A stretch of DNA of 64,000 nucleotides from Paguma larvata (taxonomy: Eukaryota; Chordata; Mammalia; Carnivora; Viverridae), in NCBI GenBank assembly GCA_030068075.1, contig CM057832.1:78028502-78092501 (forward strand). Direction: 5' to 3'. The position numbers and the translations under genes were made by a program. Each line of letters begins with the position of its first letter. Positions within the stretch are counted from its first letter, which is position 1. The notes below the pieces were generated by a model that searched no databases, was not told where the DNA came from, and worked only from the letters and a program-made list of their open reading frames with translations. Of this stretch, positions 35,665 to 46,490 are shown piece by piece.

Positions 35665-37230
35665 ACATAAATTCATAGACTTTCTTTTTAAGAGGCGTTT
35701 TAGGTTTATTGCAAAGCTGAACAAAAATTTCCGAAGTTGCCCTATTCCTAAAAGCCTTCTACTCCTACATGTGTGCGTCCCCTCCCTCATCAACACACAC
35801 ACACACATCCCACATTTGTTAAAATCAATGGACACCTCAGTTACGCTAAGTAATTTAAATTTCAGTTCACTTTTGGGGTTGTTGCATTCTTTAGGTTTGG
35901 ACAGATCTATAACGATATGTATTCACCATTCAAGAATCCTACAAAATAGATTTACCGCCTCCAAAATTCTGTGCTCCGCCTAGTTCTTTTTCTCTAACCC
36001 CTGGCAACCACCGATTATTTTTCTTACTGCCTCTACAGTTTTGCCTTCTTCAGGATGCCCTGTAGTTGGAATCACATACTATGTAGTCTTTTCAGATTGG
36101 CTTCTTTCAGTTAGTAATATGCATTTACGTTTCCTCCAGATCTTTGCATGGTTTGATAGTTTTTTTTCTTTTGTGCTGAATAATCCATGCTATGGATGTA
36201 CCGCAGTTTACCTATTGACTTACCGAAGATCATCTTGGTTGCTTCCAAGTGTTAGCAGTTAAGAATAAAGCTGCTATAAAAGTGCGCGCAGGTTTTTGTG
36301 CAGACATGTTTTCAACTAGGGTGGTACCAAGGGGCACAATTGCTGAGTTGTATGGTAAGAGTACATCTGATTGTATAGAAAACTCCCAAACTGTGTTCCG
36401 AAGCAGCAATACAATTCTGCACTTTTACCAATAGTGAATGAGAATTCCTGTTGCCCCACACCCCTTGCCAATGTTTGGTGTTGTCCAGCTCTGGGATTTT
36501 GACCGTTTTAATGGGTGGGCATCTCATTGTTTTAATCTGCAATTACCTATTGACATATAATGTGGAACATCTTTTTATATACTCATCATTGATCTATCTC
36601 CTTTGATGATGTGCTGTTCAGATCTTTATCTCATTTTTTCATTGGGTTGTTTTTTTACCATAAGAATATTAAGGGTTCTTTGTATCTTTTGGATGGTAGT
36701 CCTTTAATCAGATTGGTCTTCTGCAAATACTTTCTCCCAGTCTGTGGTTTGTCTTTTCCTTCTCTTGACCATGTATTTCACATAACGGAAGTTTTTAATT
36801 TTAATGAAGTCTAGCTAATCACTTCTTTCTTTCATGGATCCTGTCTTTGGTGTTGTATCTAAAGTTCAGCACCACAGTCAAGGTCCTGTAGATTCTATCC
36901 CATATTACTTGCTATCCCACTTACTTGTGCATTTTACTTCCAGGTCTATGATTGATATTAGTTAATTTTTGTGTGAGGTATAAAGGCTTTGTCTGGTCTT
37001 ACTGCATGTGGATGCCCAGTTGTTTGAGAACCATTTCTTAAAAAGACCATCTTTCCTCCATTGTACTGCCTTTCCTCTTGTAAAATATCAACTCTCTATT
37101 TATGCAAGTCTATTTCTGGGTTCTCTATTCTATTCAACTAACCTTTTCAACTATTCTTTTGCCAACACCACACGGTCTAGAAGAGATAATGCTTTTGTAA
37201 CTAATAAGAGGTTGAGGTCTCGCTACCTCC
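35665..37230 (-). mobile_element. Old L1M 3' half (3' UTR and ORF2), antisense
   Basis: Clear ordered match: TTTTTAAGAGGCGTTTTAGG and ATTGCAAAGCTGAACAAAA in the 3' UTR, a CA run (35791-35806), CCCTGGCAACCACCGATTA, GGAATCACATACTATGTAG, CAGTTAGTAATATGCATTTA, GAATAAAGCTGCTATAAAAG, TGGAACATCTTTTTATA, CTCCCAGTCTGTGGTTTGTC and on to about 37230 in ORF2. No open frame survives. 5' end lost. Confidence 0.85.
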
Positions 37231-37455
37231 TATTATAAGTATGATGCATTCTCTACAAAATAATTGTGTTCTTGTAGACCATGTTTCTCTATTGTTGAAA
37301 TTCGGTCTAATACCTGAGAGCTTGTATGGTCTTGGAAAACAAGATGAATTTACAGAAAAATATACTTCTAATTTGGCTTTACTATATTTGTGTACAAGTT
37401 TTAAGCTATCTCTCCAAGAATGGACATAAAATAAACTATTAGAATGATAGTAAAT

Positions 37456-37458
<3 letters not shown>

Positions 37459-37493
<35 letters not shown>

Positions 37494-37502
37494 CGCATGC
37501 GT
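37459..37502. repeat. (TG)n(CG)n alternating tract
   Basis: ATGTGTGTGTG... for about 28 bp followed by CGCGCGCGCGCATGCGTA. Unbroken alternating purine-pyrimidine with a CpG block, the composition with the highest Z-DNA potential. Confidence 0.95.
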
Positions 37503-38122
37503 ATTTTCTTAAGTCACTGGCTAAAAAAGAATATAAAAGAGCTAAGAAAAGTATAACATTATGGTTTTATTCGCCACAATTGTAGAATTATCTTTCTAAT
37601 AATTTTTAGCAGAGAGTACTTTGAAAGATAAAACTCAGTTGAGGAGCAGATTGCCAAGTTAGATCAATATCAAATGAGAAACTATTATCCCTTGATGGGC
37701 TGTGGTAAAGATAAATATATTAAGCTACTTCAGGCTGAGTCTCGGGGTCCAGATTTTGGTAAAGAGTGTTCTTTAGGATACAGTTCCCTGCTTGAAACCT
37801 CAGAGCATGTCTACTCATCTGGCAGTGATATAGCCTAAAAGATTGATTCCTATTAGCCAAAGTAATAAGAGACTGATCTGTAAGTCTTAATGCCCACTCA
37901 CTAATTTACACAGGAAGCTGCATTTAGTACAATAACTAGATCAGTTAACTGAAAAAGACAATTCCTTTGGGTGAGTAGATTTACTCTAGTGGCCAAATTA
38001 TAGTTAAGAAACTTGTTTGGAGGTTATGAAATTAGAGTAATGGGAATTGAATATTAACAAATATTTCTTTGCAGCTACGAGAGCTAAATAATTTACCTTT
38101 TGTCCCCTTATCCTTTGGGGTT

Positions 38123-38194
38123 TTTCTATTATAATAGAAAACATTGCCCAGATAAATAGAAACATTTCTATTATAATAGAGACATTGCCCAGAT
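38123..38194. repeat. Direct duplication of a palindromic unit (~42-bp period)
   Basis: The unit at 38123-38153 recurs at 38165-38194 with one indel/mismatch. Each holds the near-perfect palindrome TTCTATTATAATAGAA (38124-38139; second copy at 38166-38181 ends in G), followed by ACATTGCCCAGAT. Confidence 0.9.
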
Positions 38195-38719
38195 TGTTTT
38201 TACCCTACCATTCCTTTCTCTAGATTGTTTGAAGTTATTGTAACATACTGTCATTAAATCATCCTTTATGAAGTGTTGCTTTCTAAGATTATAGTATATT
38301 TCAAATTTCTTTTTTACCATAGGTTCATTTTGATTTTCAGCATTTAGAGAAAGATCTCTACTTGAAAATAAGATAGGTTATGATGAATTCCAGTTATTAC
38401 GTATTCTTACCTTACTTCATTTCAGAAATTGCCACACTTATGGTTCTGTCCTATTCTATGGGCTTGCTGTTTTTTTCCCTGTAACATATTGAATGATAGC
38501 CTTCCTAAGATCAGAATTTAATTTTATATTTTATTTCAGTAGTTTACAAATATCAGTAGTTGAGCATTTTTGCTGTCGATCTCTGTATATGTTACACTCC
38601 TTTATGAAAGTAAGTTCTTTCTGGATGGTTCTGCACTGTAAAGTTCTTAATTTAGTTCATGGGCTAAAGGACAAAAGTCCTTCATTCAAGTAAAAATAAA
38701 ACAGATAGTGTTAATCTTA

Positions 38720-39025
38720 GAATAACACAGAAATTAGGTTGCTGACCCACTGCACAGTCAAAAATTGAGAACTCCTGACAGCTCCAAAACTTCTAACAGC
38801 TTACCATTGATTGGAAGCCCTGCTGGTAATATGGTAGTTAATTAACACACATTTGTATGTTACATGTATTAAGTACTGTGTTATTACAATAAATCTAAAG
38901 AAATCCTAAAAACTCTAAGAAAATCCTAAAGAGAGAACACACTTCTAGTGTACTATGATTTAAAAAAAATCTACGTCTAAGTGTACCATACAATTCAAAC
39001 TAATATTGTTCAAGGGTCGACTGTA
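38720..39025. mobile_element. Tigger-type (TcMar) DNA transposon fossil
   Basis: The right end GTTCAAGGGTCGACTGTATA is a Tigger-type terminal inverted repeat with TA, preceded by ACCATACAATTCAAACTAAT. Upstream, AATTAACACACATTTGTATG and GTACTGTGTTATTACAATAAA match the internal part of the same non-autonomous family. The left terminal repeat is not recognisable. No transposase coding. Confidence 0.75.
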
Positions 39026-39394
39026 TATAGCATGTGGAGGAAGTCTTTTTTTGCTGTCATGTTTGTCAATTATGGCATGCATGATATTTTTGTAAAAATG
39101 AATGTGTATTTCCATTGTTAATTAACATGTCAACATACGGTTTGTGGGATGTCGGTCCTTCTAAGAAAATGGAATCAATGGATCCAATATTGAAGTTGTT
39201 TTTTCCTGGGCATGTTACTCAAGTGCATTACTTCAAAATTAAACCAAAATTGTAAGATTAAGAAAACAACTGAAGATCCAGCATTGTTAAACAGGCAGTT
39301 GTCCTGGATTGGCCAAGCACACTTTATTTTTGAGTGATAAGTTGTTCTAGTGATGGATGAGATAATTTGCCTATGTCTAGTAAGTAATGAAAAC
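39026..39394. other. No recognisable gene or repeat
   Basis: Unassigned sequence up to the next SINE. Confidence 0.5.
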
Positions 39395-39403
39395 AAATTC
39401 ATT

Positions 39404-39609
39404 CTGGGTGGCTCAGTCGGTTGAGCTTCTGACTCTTGATTTCAGCTCAGGTCATGATCTCCATGGTTCCTGGGATGAAGTCCCACATCAGGCTCTGCTC
39501 TGACAGCATGGAGCCTGCTTGGAATTCTCTTTCCCCCTCTCTCTGCCCCTACCCTGTGCATGGGGCACTATCTTTCTCTCTAAAAAATAAACATACATTA
39601 AAAAAAATT
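39404..39609 (+). mobile_element. Older carnivore SINE, sense, slightly 5'-truncated
   Basis: Begins at CTGGGTGGCTCAGTCGG, lacking the GGGGCGC start. Body has CTGACAGCATGGAGCCTGC and tail AAAAATAAACATACATTAAA. Possible target repeat AAATTCATT (39395-39403) / AAATCCATT (39610-39618). Confidence 0.9.
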
Positions 39610-39618
39610 AAATCCATT

Positions 39619-41955
39619 CATCTTAACAATCTGTATTGAGACATGTCCATTGTGCTTGCATTAAAAATGTAACTATTGCATTTGTATTTTTCTAGAAAAA
39701 AATGAGAAATGTTAACTATATGAGTTTGAGCCTATTTGTATAAAGAGCATCCATGAAATATATGGAAATGTTAGCATGAGTATAACATGGAATATTTATG
39801 AAACTCTCCTCCAAAAGCCTAGGTATCCTAAATAGGATAGCTGTAAGGAAATGGGCAATAGACAGGATTGTTTATTCCTTATTAAAAAGGATACACATCA
39901 AACAATCTGTAGATGTCCCACACTTGGATGGACAATGAAAGATTAAAAGTTTTGGATAGTGATATTTAGATCACTCACACCAAGTCCTGTTTCATCAGGT
40001 GGTTCCTAGCATGCCTTGGAATATGTAGCAACAGTCTTCAATATTGACTGGACAAAGACAAGTTCCTACTCAGTGGAAAACTCTGATAGCTAATTAAAGT
40101 CTGAGAAGATCTTGTCTCCTTACAGGAGGAGTACAATGTAATTGCAATGCTAGAGTTTAGGGCGTTAAAATGGGCTTCATAATGCAATATTACTAAAGAC
40201 TTGGGGGTCATTTTTAACCTGAGGCACGATTGGTCTTCTTTTTAGGAAAGGTTACCTCGGATTTCTGCTTCTGTGGTTTCATGATCTATCTCTGAGCTTC
40301 TATTACAGAGCACAGCAGTACTATTTATGTCAAAGCCCCCATTACTTTGTTTGCTGAAGTGTAAAATTATTTTCATTCTGAGCCAGACCAAGTCCTACCT
40401 AATTTCCAACTGGCCCTGGAAAAGAAAATGAAGTCCTTTAAGGATGTTAAATACTACTTTTAGGATGGGTATTTTAATGAAGTGATAACTAATCATTAAA
40501 TAGTTATGACAACTACATTCTGCCTGAATTGCTAGGAAGACCAGATAAATGTAGTAATCACAAATTGATGTTTAAATTAGATGTGTAAACAACCTTATTA
40601 ATCTTCCCCTTAGCTCTCCTGGAATCATGCTGAGAAAATCTTGACTAACCCTCTATACTTAGGCAGTGACAAGGTGTGAAAACAAGTAATTATTTTAAAG
40701 AATTATTCTTTAATTATATTTTCACATAGATTGTAAGTATAATTTATTTTTAATGGTTTTGGGAAGGGCAGGGATGTTAGAATATGTTTGAAATGTCCCT
40801 AAGCATTAAGCATATAATTATTGAAATGAGTAAAAGTCACATAGAAATATTTTCAAGGGTAATCACATAAGGTACATAAAACTCTAACCCTAAAACATAA
40901 ATATTGCCACTTTGGGAGACATAAAAATCTATAATAGAAATGTTAAATAACACAGTAAAAGAATAAGCCTGCTCAAATAATTCAGATTTATCCTAGAATT
41001 TATTTAGTATTATTAAGTTCACTAATGCAAGAAACCAAAATTGCAAGCCAGTGGAAACCAATAGGGTTATGTCAATAGATGGGGGAAAAAGGATTTAATA
41101 AACTTGAATACAAATTCATAAAACCACTCAAAATACATGAATACGTCTTTGATCTAGTTAATGTGTATTCTAAAGTAATATGTATTTTTGCCTAGCTAAA
41201 AACATCTCTACTTATATAAAATGGAAAACATGTTTGTCCTCATCATTTTAGTATGCTACTATTAACGTTTTGGGTGGTTTGACAAATGTAAAATAATACA
41301 GACCCTAAAATTTCAGTATTAGAATAATTAGGAAACTCACCATATATAATTTAATAAAAGGTTTCAGTAAAATAAATGAATAAAAAAAGTAAACAAAACG
41401 CCTTAGTATAAGCACCAAAGTATACCAAGTATCATTTGGAAATGGTTAAAAAAAAAAAGTCAGCTTATAACAATAGATAAGTCTAAAATAACAAAAAAAA
41501 TGCAAAGAGGATGTACATTTCTTAGGAAACTTAGAAAATAAAAAGCCAAGATGAAGAAAAGACCTACTTTTAATGGAAAAACTAATGTTTATATTTAAGT
41601 CCATGCATCCAAAACAAATCTTTAGTATGATACTTGTAGTAAAGATGAGACAGGAGTTCTTGGATAATCGTTAACTTCTGGTAAAATCTAATTATAATAC
41701 ACATTCCTTCCCCAGCTTCCTCCAACCCCCTTTTCCCAAAGGAAAGATGGACTTCTATAAATAGTTGAGAATAAATGGTTGGCAGTTTAGGGAATGAATT
41801 TAGCTGGATGCATTTTTTAAACACAATTTACTACAACAATTTCCAAAGAAGTAAATTAGATTAAATATGTAAATAAGTAAAATTGATATCTCTTACGTGA
41901 AAAAAAACCTTAAATTTAAAATTGCTAGAAGACATCTAAAAAATAAAAGTATATA
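39619..41955. other. Long AT-rich stretch, nothing recognised
   Basis: About 2.3 kb without a recognisable gene, RNA or repeat. Several A-rich runs (for example 41447-41458) and short direct repeats. Open frames are at most 80 codons (41582-41824 minus) with no features. Confidence 0.5.
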
Positions 41956-42118
41956 GGGGCACCTGGGTGGCTCAGTCGATTAAGTGTCCGACTTTGGCTC
42001 AGGTCATGATCTCATGGTTTGTGAGTTCAAACTTGCATCAGGTTTCCTGCTGTCAGCACAGAACCCGCTTCAGATCCTGTGTCCCCATCTCTCCACTCCT
42101 CCCCTGCTTGCATGCTTT
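41956..42118 (+). mobile_element. Felid SINE lacking its 3' tail, sense
   Basis: GGGGCACCTGGGTGGCTCAG head and body to CTCCCCTGCTTGCATGC, then the match stops with no TCTCTCAAAAATAAATAAA tail. 42119 onward (TTTATTTACAG) is not SINE. No target-site duplication seen, suggesting loss of the 3' end after insertion. Confidence 0.9.
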
Positions 42119-42361
42119 ATTTACAGATTGGAAATATGTATTTACAAATACAGGTTTGTATATCTTTTAGAATAGTGAATTTACATATAATTCCTGAATT
42201 TGATTTTTAAGTGAATAAACTGAGGTATAAAGGAAAACTAAGTTGACTGTGTCTATTAAAATATATGAAACAGGGAAGTTGAAAAAACAAAACATCCATA
42301 AGGATGTTTTCAATTCTGGCAGGAATTCCTTGCTGTAAAGTGCCAATCATAATCATTTGCT

Positions 42362-42552
42362 GGGGCGCCCAGGTGGCTCAGTTGGCAAAGAGTCTAATTC
42401 TTGATTTCAGCTTGGGTCATGATCTCAAGATTCACGTGTTCGAGACTTGCACTGGGCTCTGTGTAACAGTGTGGAACCTACTTGGGATTCTTTCTCCCTC
42501 TCTCTGCCCCTTCTCCACTCATGTTTTCTTTCTCAAAATAAACTTAAAAAAA
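42362..42552 (+). mobile_element. Felid SINE, sense
   Basis: GGGGCGCCCAGGTGGCTCAG head, diverged body (GTGTAACAGTGTGGAACC), tail CAAAATAAACTTAAAAAA. Short target repeat ATTTGCT at 42355-42361 and 42553-42559. Confidence 0.9.
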
Positions 42553-42559
42553 ATTTGCT

Positions 42560-43076
42560 TCCTGGCTAGCAAGAATTTCTGTAAGAGAGTAGAGATGGTC
42601 CAACACGTTAGAGAAAAGTGAACAAACACACAGGATTTCCGCTTCAGAATTTAGACTGCAGTATTATGATTTGATCTCAGTAGACAAAATGTTTCTTTCC
42701 TACCTTGTAAATGATACCGTACCAAATAATCTTATGGTAATAGATACCAAAGAGCAAGGCAAGGCTATTTCCCATCTGGATTTTTGCTTCAGAGACTGTG
42801 CCCTTAAAACAGCTATGTATATGTATGACAGTCCAATATTCATGATGTTCATGTCAACCGTCAAACATTCCAGGTGGATTAAACTGCCAACCTGAAATGC
42901 AGACTGGGGAAATGGAGTGTACATGACTCACCTTTTCTACATATTCTCCTTATGGTTAGAGAAAATTGCAAAAAAAAAAAAAAAAATCCTGATTAGGAAT
43001 AAGCCATGATCACAAGAAATTTCCAAAAGAAATCTTATATATGAGAGTGCTTAAAAATTACTGCTATCCAGGCCAT
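42560..43076. other. No gene; A-run
   Basis: Contains an A-run of about 18 near 42970. Otherwise unassigned. Confidence 0.5.
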
Positions 43077-43190
43077 GGCAGAGAACAATTAAAATAGAAT
43101 CTCTGGGGAGTGGATCTCAGGCAGGCATATTGTAAAATCTCCCCCAGAGATTAACTACATGTAGCCAATGTTGAGAACCAGTGCCTTAAT
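43077..43190 (+). mobile_element. MER5-type hAT fossil (3' half)
   Basis: AGAATCTCTGGGGAGTGGATC TCAGGCAGGCATATTGTAAAA ... GCCAATGTTGAGAACCAGTG follows the right half of a MER5-like non-autonomous hAT element, ending at the GAGAACCAGTG terminal repeat. Confidence 0.65.
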
Positions 43191-44281
43191 GAAAAATCAG
43201 TAGTTGAACAATTATTTCAAAGAATGAGGGTTGCAAATAAAAATACCTGTGGGGTCCCGATAGGTAGTCAAATGAATGAAGCTGGCCAGGTTTCTCCATA
43301 GTAGTGTCTTCAGTGACATTATTTTCCAGCAAACACTATGCTTACATATTTCCCATGTTAGGAATCATGTTTACTTGTACTAGCTTTTTTTTTTCTTTCT
43401 TAAAACACATGGCCATTTGGGACTAGGTTTTGTTTGCCTAATTTTGATAGATACTTGACACAAGAAATACTCGATGTATGAAAAGGTATGGCTAGGGTGA
43501 TGATAAAGGACAATTAATATTGGTAGGCTACATGAAAAACTACTCTTCAACCTTGGCCTATCGTTACCCTGCGGGGAACACAGACCCAGTCATTTTCATG
43601 TTTTGGATGTTTCAGATGAAGACAGATTTAAATTGGCATGTGAAGTCCTTCAATATTTAAACATCGACAATTAGATTTTCCAGAGTCTGTGTTTATCAAC
43701 ATTACAAGCCAAAGAACACATCTGTGGGCTTTTCTCTGCTCATAGATTAAATTTGGCTGGCCAAATGGCAATTCATATTCTTTAAGGTCAATTTATTGAG
43801 GCCCCATGATCAATTGAATCTTACTACATGAGTTAAGAAAGAACCCGTCATTGGCTATAAAAAGATACGGTGGGAATTCAGTTACAAAAAATGTTTGGTC
43901 TCGAAAATAAAGTCAAAGTGCTATAGTTAAGGCACAGGATCACAGCTAGATTATTGGCCATAGAGATTTGATAATGAATGACCTTATAGCGTAACAATAA
44001 ATCATCTCTTACCAGGCGCTGGTCATGTTCCATAGACACCAGCAGGGCTTGTAAGGTTAGAGGGAAATAGACAACATCAGTGGAGTCTGAGTCCTTGGAA
44101 CAGGTCTTCATATTGACCCGTATGTGGCTTCTCAAATGTAGAAACTGTGTGCCTCCTGTTTGATGACCTGAACACCTTAATCTTCCATATGTACCTTTAC
44201 GCCAGTGCCTGAAGAATTTGGGGAGAGAAATATGTTCTCCTTTGGCTAGTTAGAGGAAAGAAGGAATGTTCAATCTAGAGA
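43191..44281. other. No recognisable gene or repeat
   Basis: Unassigned. The minus frame 43878-44135 (85 codons) has no features. Confidence 0.5.
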
Positions 44282-44460
44282 GCAGTGGTTCTCAAACTTG
44301 AGTGGGCCTCGGACTCCCCTAGAGAACTTGTTACAACACGGCTTTCGGGACCCACCCAGAGCTTCCGATGAGTAGGTGTGAAATGGGAACTGACAGTGTG
44401 CGTTTCTGACAAGCTCTCAGCTTATGCTCTGGCACCGGGCATCACATTTCAGATCCTCAG
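44282..44460 (+). mobile_element. MER5A-type hAT fossil
   Basis: CAGTGGTTCTCAAACTTGAG terminal repeat at 44283, then GAGAACTTGTTACAACACGG, ACCCACCCAGAGCTTCCGA TGAGTAGG and GTGCGTTTCTGACAAGCTCTC in family order. Non-autonomous; no transposase. Confidence 0.78.
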
Positions 44461-44592
44461 GTCCTGGATCTGTAATTCTTATTTCCCCATGGACTCGTTT
44501 TTATACCTGTTGTCTCTGAGTTAGTGGGATGTGATACTTTGTTAGTGTTTCTTAGAATAAAATAAAATAAACGCTGAATAAAAGCTACAAGG

Positions 44593-44810
44593 TGGGGACA
44601 CCTGGGTAGGCTCAGTCGGTTAAGCGTCTGACTTCAGCTCAGGTCATGATCTCACGGTTAGTGAGTCCGAGCCCGCGTTGGGCTCTGTGCTGACAACTCA
44701 GAGCCTGGAGCCTGCTTCTGATTCTGTGTCTCCCTCTCTCTGCACTGCAACCCTCCCCCCACCCCAGACTGACTTATGCTGTCTCTCAAAAACAAATAAT
44801 AATGATTTAA
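44593..44810 (+). mobile_element. Felid SINE, sense
   Basis: Head GGGACACCTGGGTAGGCTCAG, body GTGCTGACAACTCAGAGCCT, tail CTCAAAAACAAATAATAATG. Target-site repeats AAAGCTACAAGG (44581-44592) and AAAGCCACAAGG (44811-44822) differ at one base. A C-rich run (44751-44765) lies in the CT segment. Confidence 0.95.
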
Positions 44811-44822
44811 AAAGCCACAAGG

Positions 44823-45060
44823 CATTTTATAGGGCTAGCACTAATCTTTGGGTTCTAATAACCAACAGTTTTAGGAGCCGCTTGAGATGCTTTTTGTGAA
44901 AGTGTTTCATGGCAATCGGTGGAGGCTGTTTTTTCACTTACCCAATTTCCTGGCAGATTGGCAGGGGTGATGGCTATTAAACCCAGAGACCATACTTCAT
45001 AATCCAGACACCTATATTTGCTTGGATTTTCTGGTTGAAAGTTTGGTTTCTTTTTTCTTT

Positions 45061-45096
<36 letters not shown>

Positions 45097-45335
45097 TTAT
45101 TCTCAAAGGTAGTCAAATCATCCTGGAAGTGGTTCATGATTTCCTTGTTGTTATGACGATAGTTACTTAAGCTGCCATTTGTCAGGCACTGTCCCAGTAA
45201 TTGAACTCTCTGGAAGTCAGAATTAGTCAGATGGAAAGTATTAGCATATTCAATTCAGCTAGATAATTTTTTCTGTATTGTTTTCCTGGAGGGATACTAT
45301 ATGTCTTAATATCATTTGGAATAAATCTTAACAGA
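44823..45335. other. No gene; TA microsatellite
   Basis: A (TA)n tract of about 15 units lies at 45063-45092. Possible tiny MIR trace at about 45175-45200 (GTCAGGCACTGTCCC). Otherwise unassigned. Confidence 0.5.
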
Positions 45336-45475
45336 CCAGTGATCCTCGACTATGGGTGAGACCTTAGAAAATCGTTGGCATCTTCATAGAGCAAGAAGGC
45401 CTGGGTTCCACCCCAGAATAATTAAAGCTAATGTTCGGGGTAGAGTCCTGGTACTGTTATATTGTAAAATCTTCC
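45336..45475 (+). mobile_element. MER5-like hAT fossil (tentative)
   Basis: CCAGTGATCCTCGACTATGGG, then CTGGGTTCCACCCCAGAATAA and GGGGTAGAGTCCTGG are in MER5-like order, diverged. Confidence 0.5.
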
Positions 45476-45480
45476 TGGAT

Positions 45481-45665
45481 CAGTGGTTCTCAAATTTTGG
45501 CCTGCCCCGGAATCACTGGGGAAGCTTGTTGGAGATTGCCGCATCCCACTGCTGGAGTTCGATAGAGTAGGTTGTGTTGGGACCCCCAAACATACACATT
45601 TCTAGTCAGTGCTCCTGTGGTACCGATGCTGCTAGTGGTAGGACCAAGCTGCAAAGACCATGATT
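45481..45665 (+). mobile_element. MER5A-type hAT fossil
   Basis: CAGTGGTTCTCAAATTTTGG terminal repeat, GGAATCACTGGGGAAGCTTG, then ACACATTTCTAGTCAGTGCTC CTG...GATGCTGCTAGT. Near full length but the right terminal repeat is degraded. Confidence 0.8.
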
Positions 45666-46384
45666 ACTGATGATGATAGTGTACCACTCCAGACAGCATG
45701 AGTGCTGTGGGCACTCGTTGCCTTTTTTCTGAGCGTGGTTTTTGCTATTTCCTGAACTCTGGCTTGCCTGGCAGTTGAAGCCCCAAATCCACTGTGAACC
45801 TGTCTTTATAGACAAAAATATTTCCAGAAATTGTACTGTTAGTGGAGCCCATTAAACCACATGGCAACTTAATTTTGTGCAAAGAAAACTATATGTATCA
45901 AAATTTGTCACTCCAGCCACTTCTAACTATGTCAGTCAGCTTCAAAGCGCTCTGTCTTTACTGATAATTTTCACTGCGTTTTCCTGTAATGTTATTTACC
46001 AGGCCCTTAACGTTGTAGAAAAATAGCAACCACTGCATCAGCAGACCTGAAATAAATGAGATCTATGTGGGCAGTTTTCTGCATTATACTCCCCTGGCAT
46101 GATGAATTCAGTCATTATTTTCTGAGCTTCGCCATTCCTGGAAAGGTTATTTTTTACCAAAGTGGCTAAAGATCATTCTCTAGCTCAGCGAATCTTCGGA
46201 GTTTTCAAATCTTGGATCTTGGCTTTCCTCTGCTCCTGCAACATTCTGTATGTATTTTAATTACAATGAAAACCTTAAAGTAGGTGCATACATGGGGCAT
46301 TTACCACATGTCCATACCCTCCTCACTGCTGTAGAGAGAAAAACTGCAAGGCCTTCCCAGACAAATGTGTTTTATTACTAGCCC
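45666..46384. other. No recognisable gene or repeat
   Basis: Unassigned sequence. Confidence 0.5.
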
Positions 46385-46490
46385 AGTAGGTTCAGGCAAA
46401 TGACTTACTCTTTTCTGCCTTCAGGTTTCTTACCTATAAAAGGTTAGAATAATCCCTGTGTCACAAGAATGTTTGAAGGTATTTTGGTGG
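46385..46490 (+). mobile_element. MIR fragment
   Basis: CAGGCAAATGACTTACTCTTT TCTGCCTTCAGGTTTCTTACC TATAAAAGG ... follows the MIR core (GGCAAGTCACTTAACCTCTC ... CAGTTTCCTCATCTGTAAAATGG). Confidence 0.6.

Larger units (their letters stand above)
37231..38719. other. No gene; microsatellite and local duplication inside
   Basis: AT-rich. Holds the TG/CG tract at 37459-37502 and a duplicated palindrome at 38123-38194. Otherwise unassigned. Confidence 0.5.

Noticed and set aside
35791..35806. CA run taken as a separate microsatellite locus
   Set aside because: It is short and sits where the L1M 3' UTR family itself carries a CA stretch.
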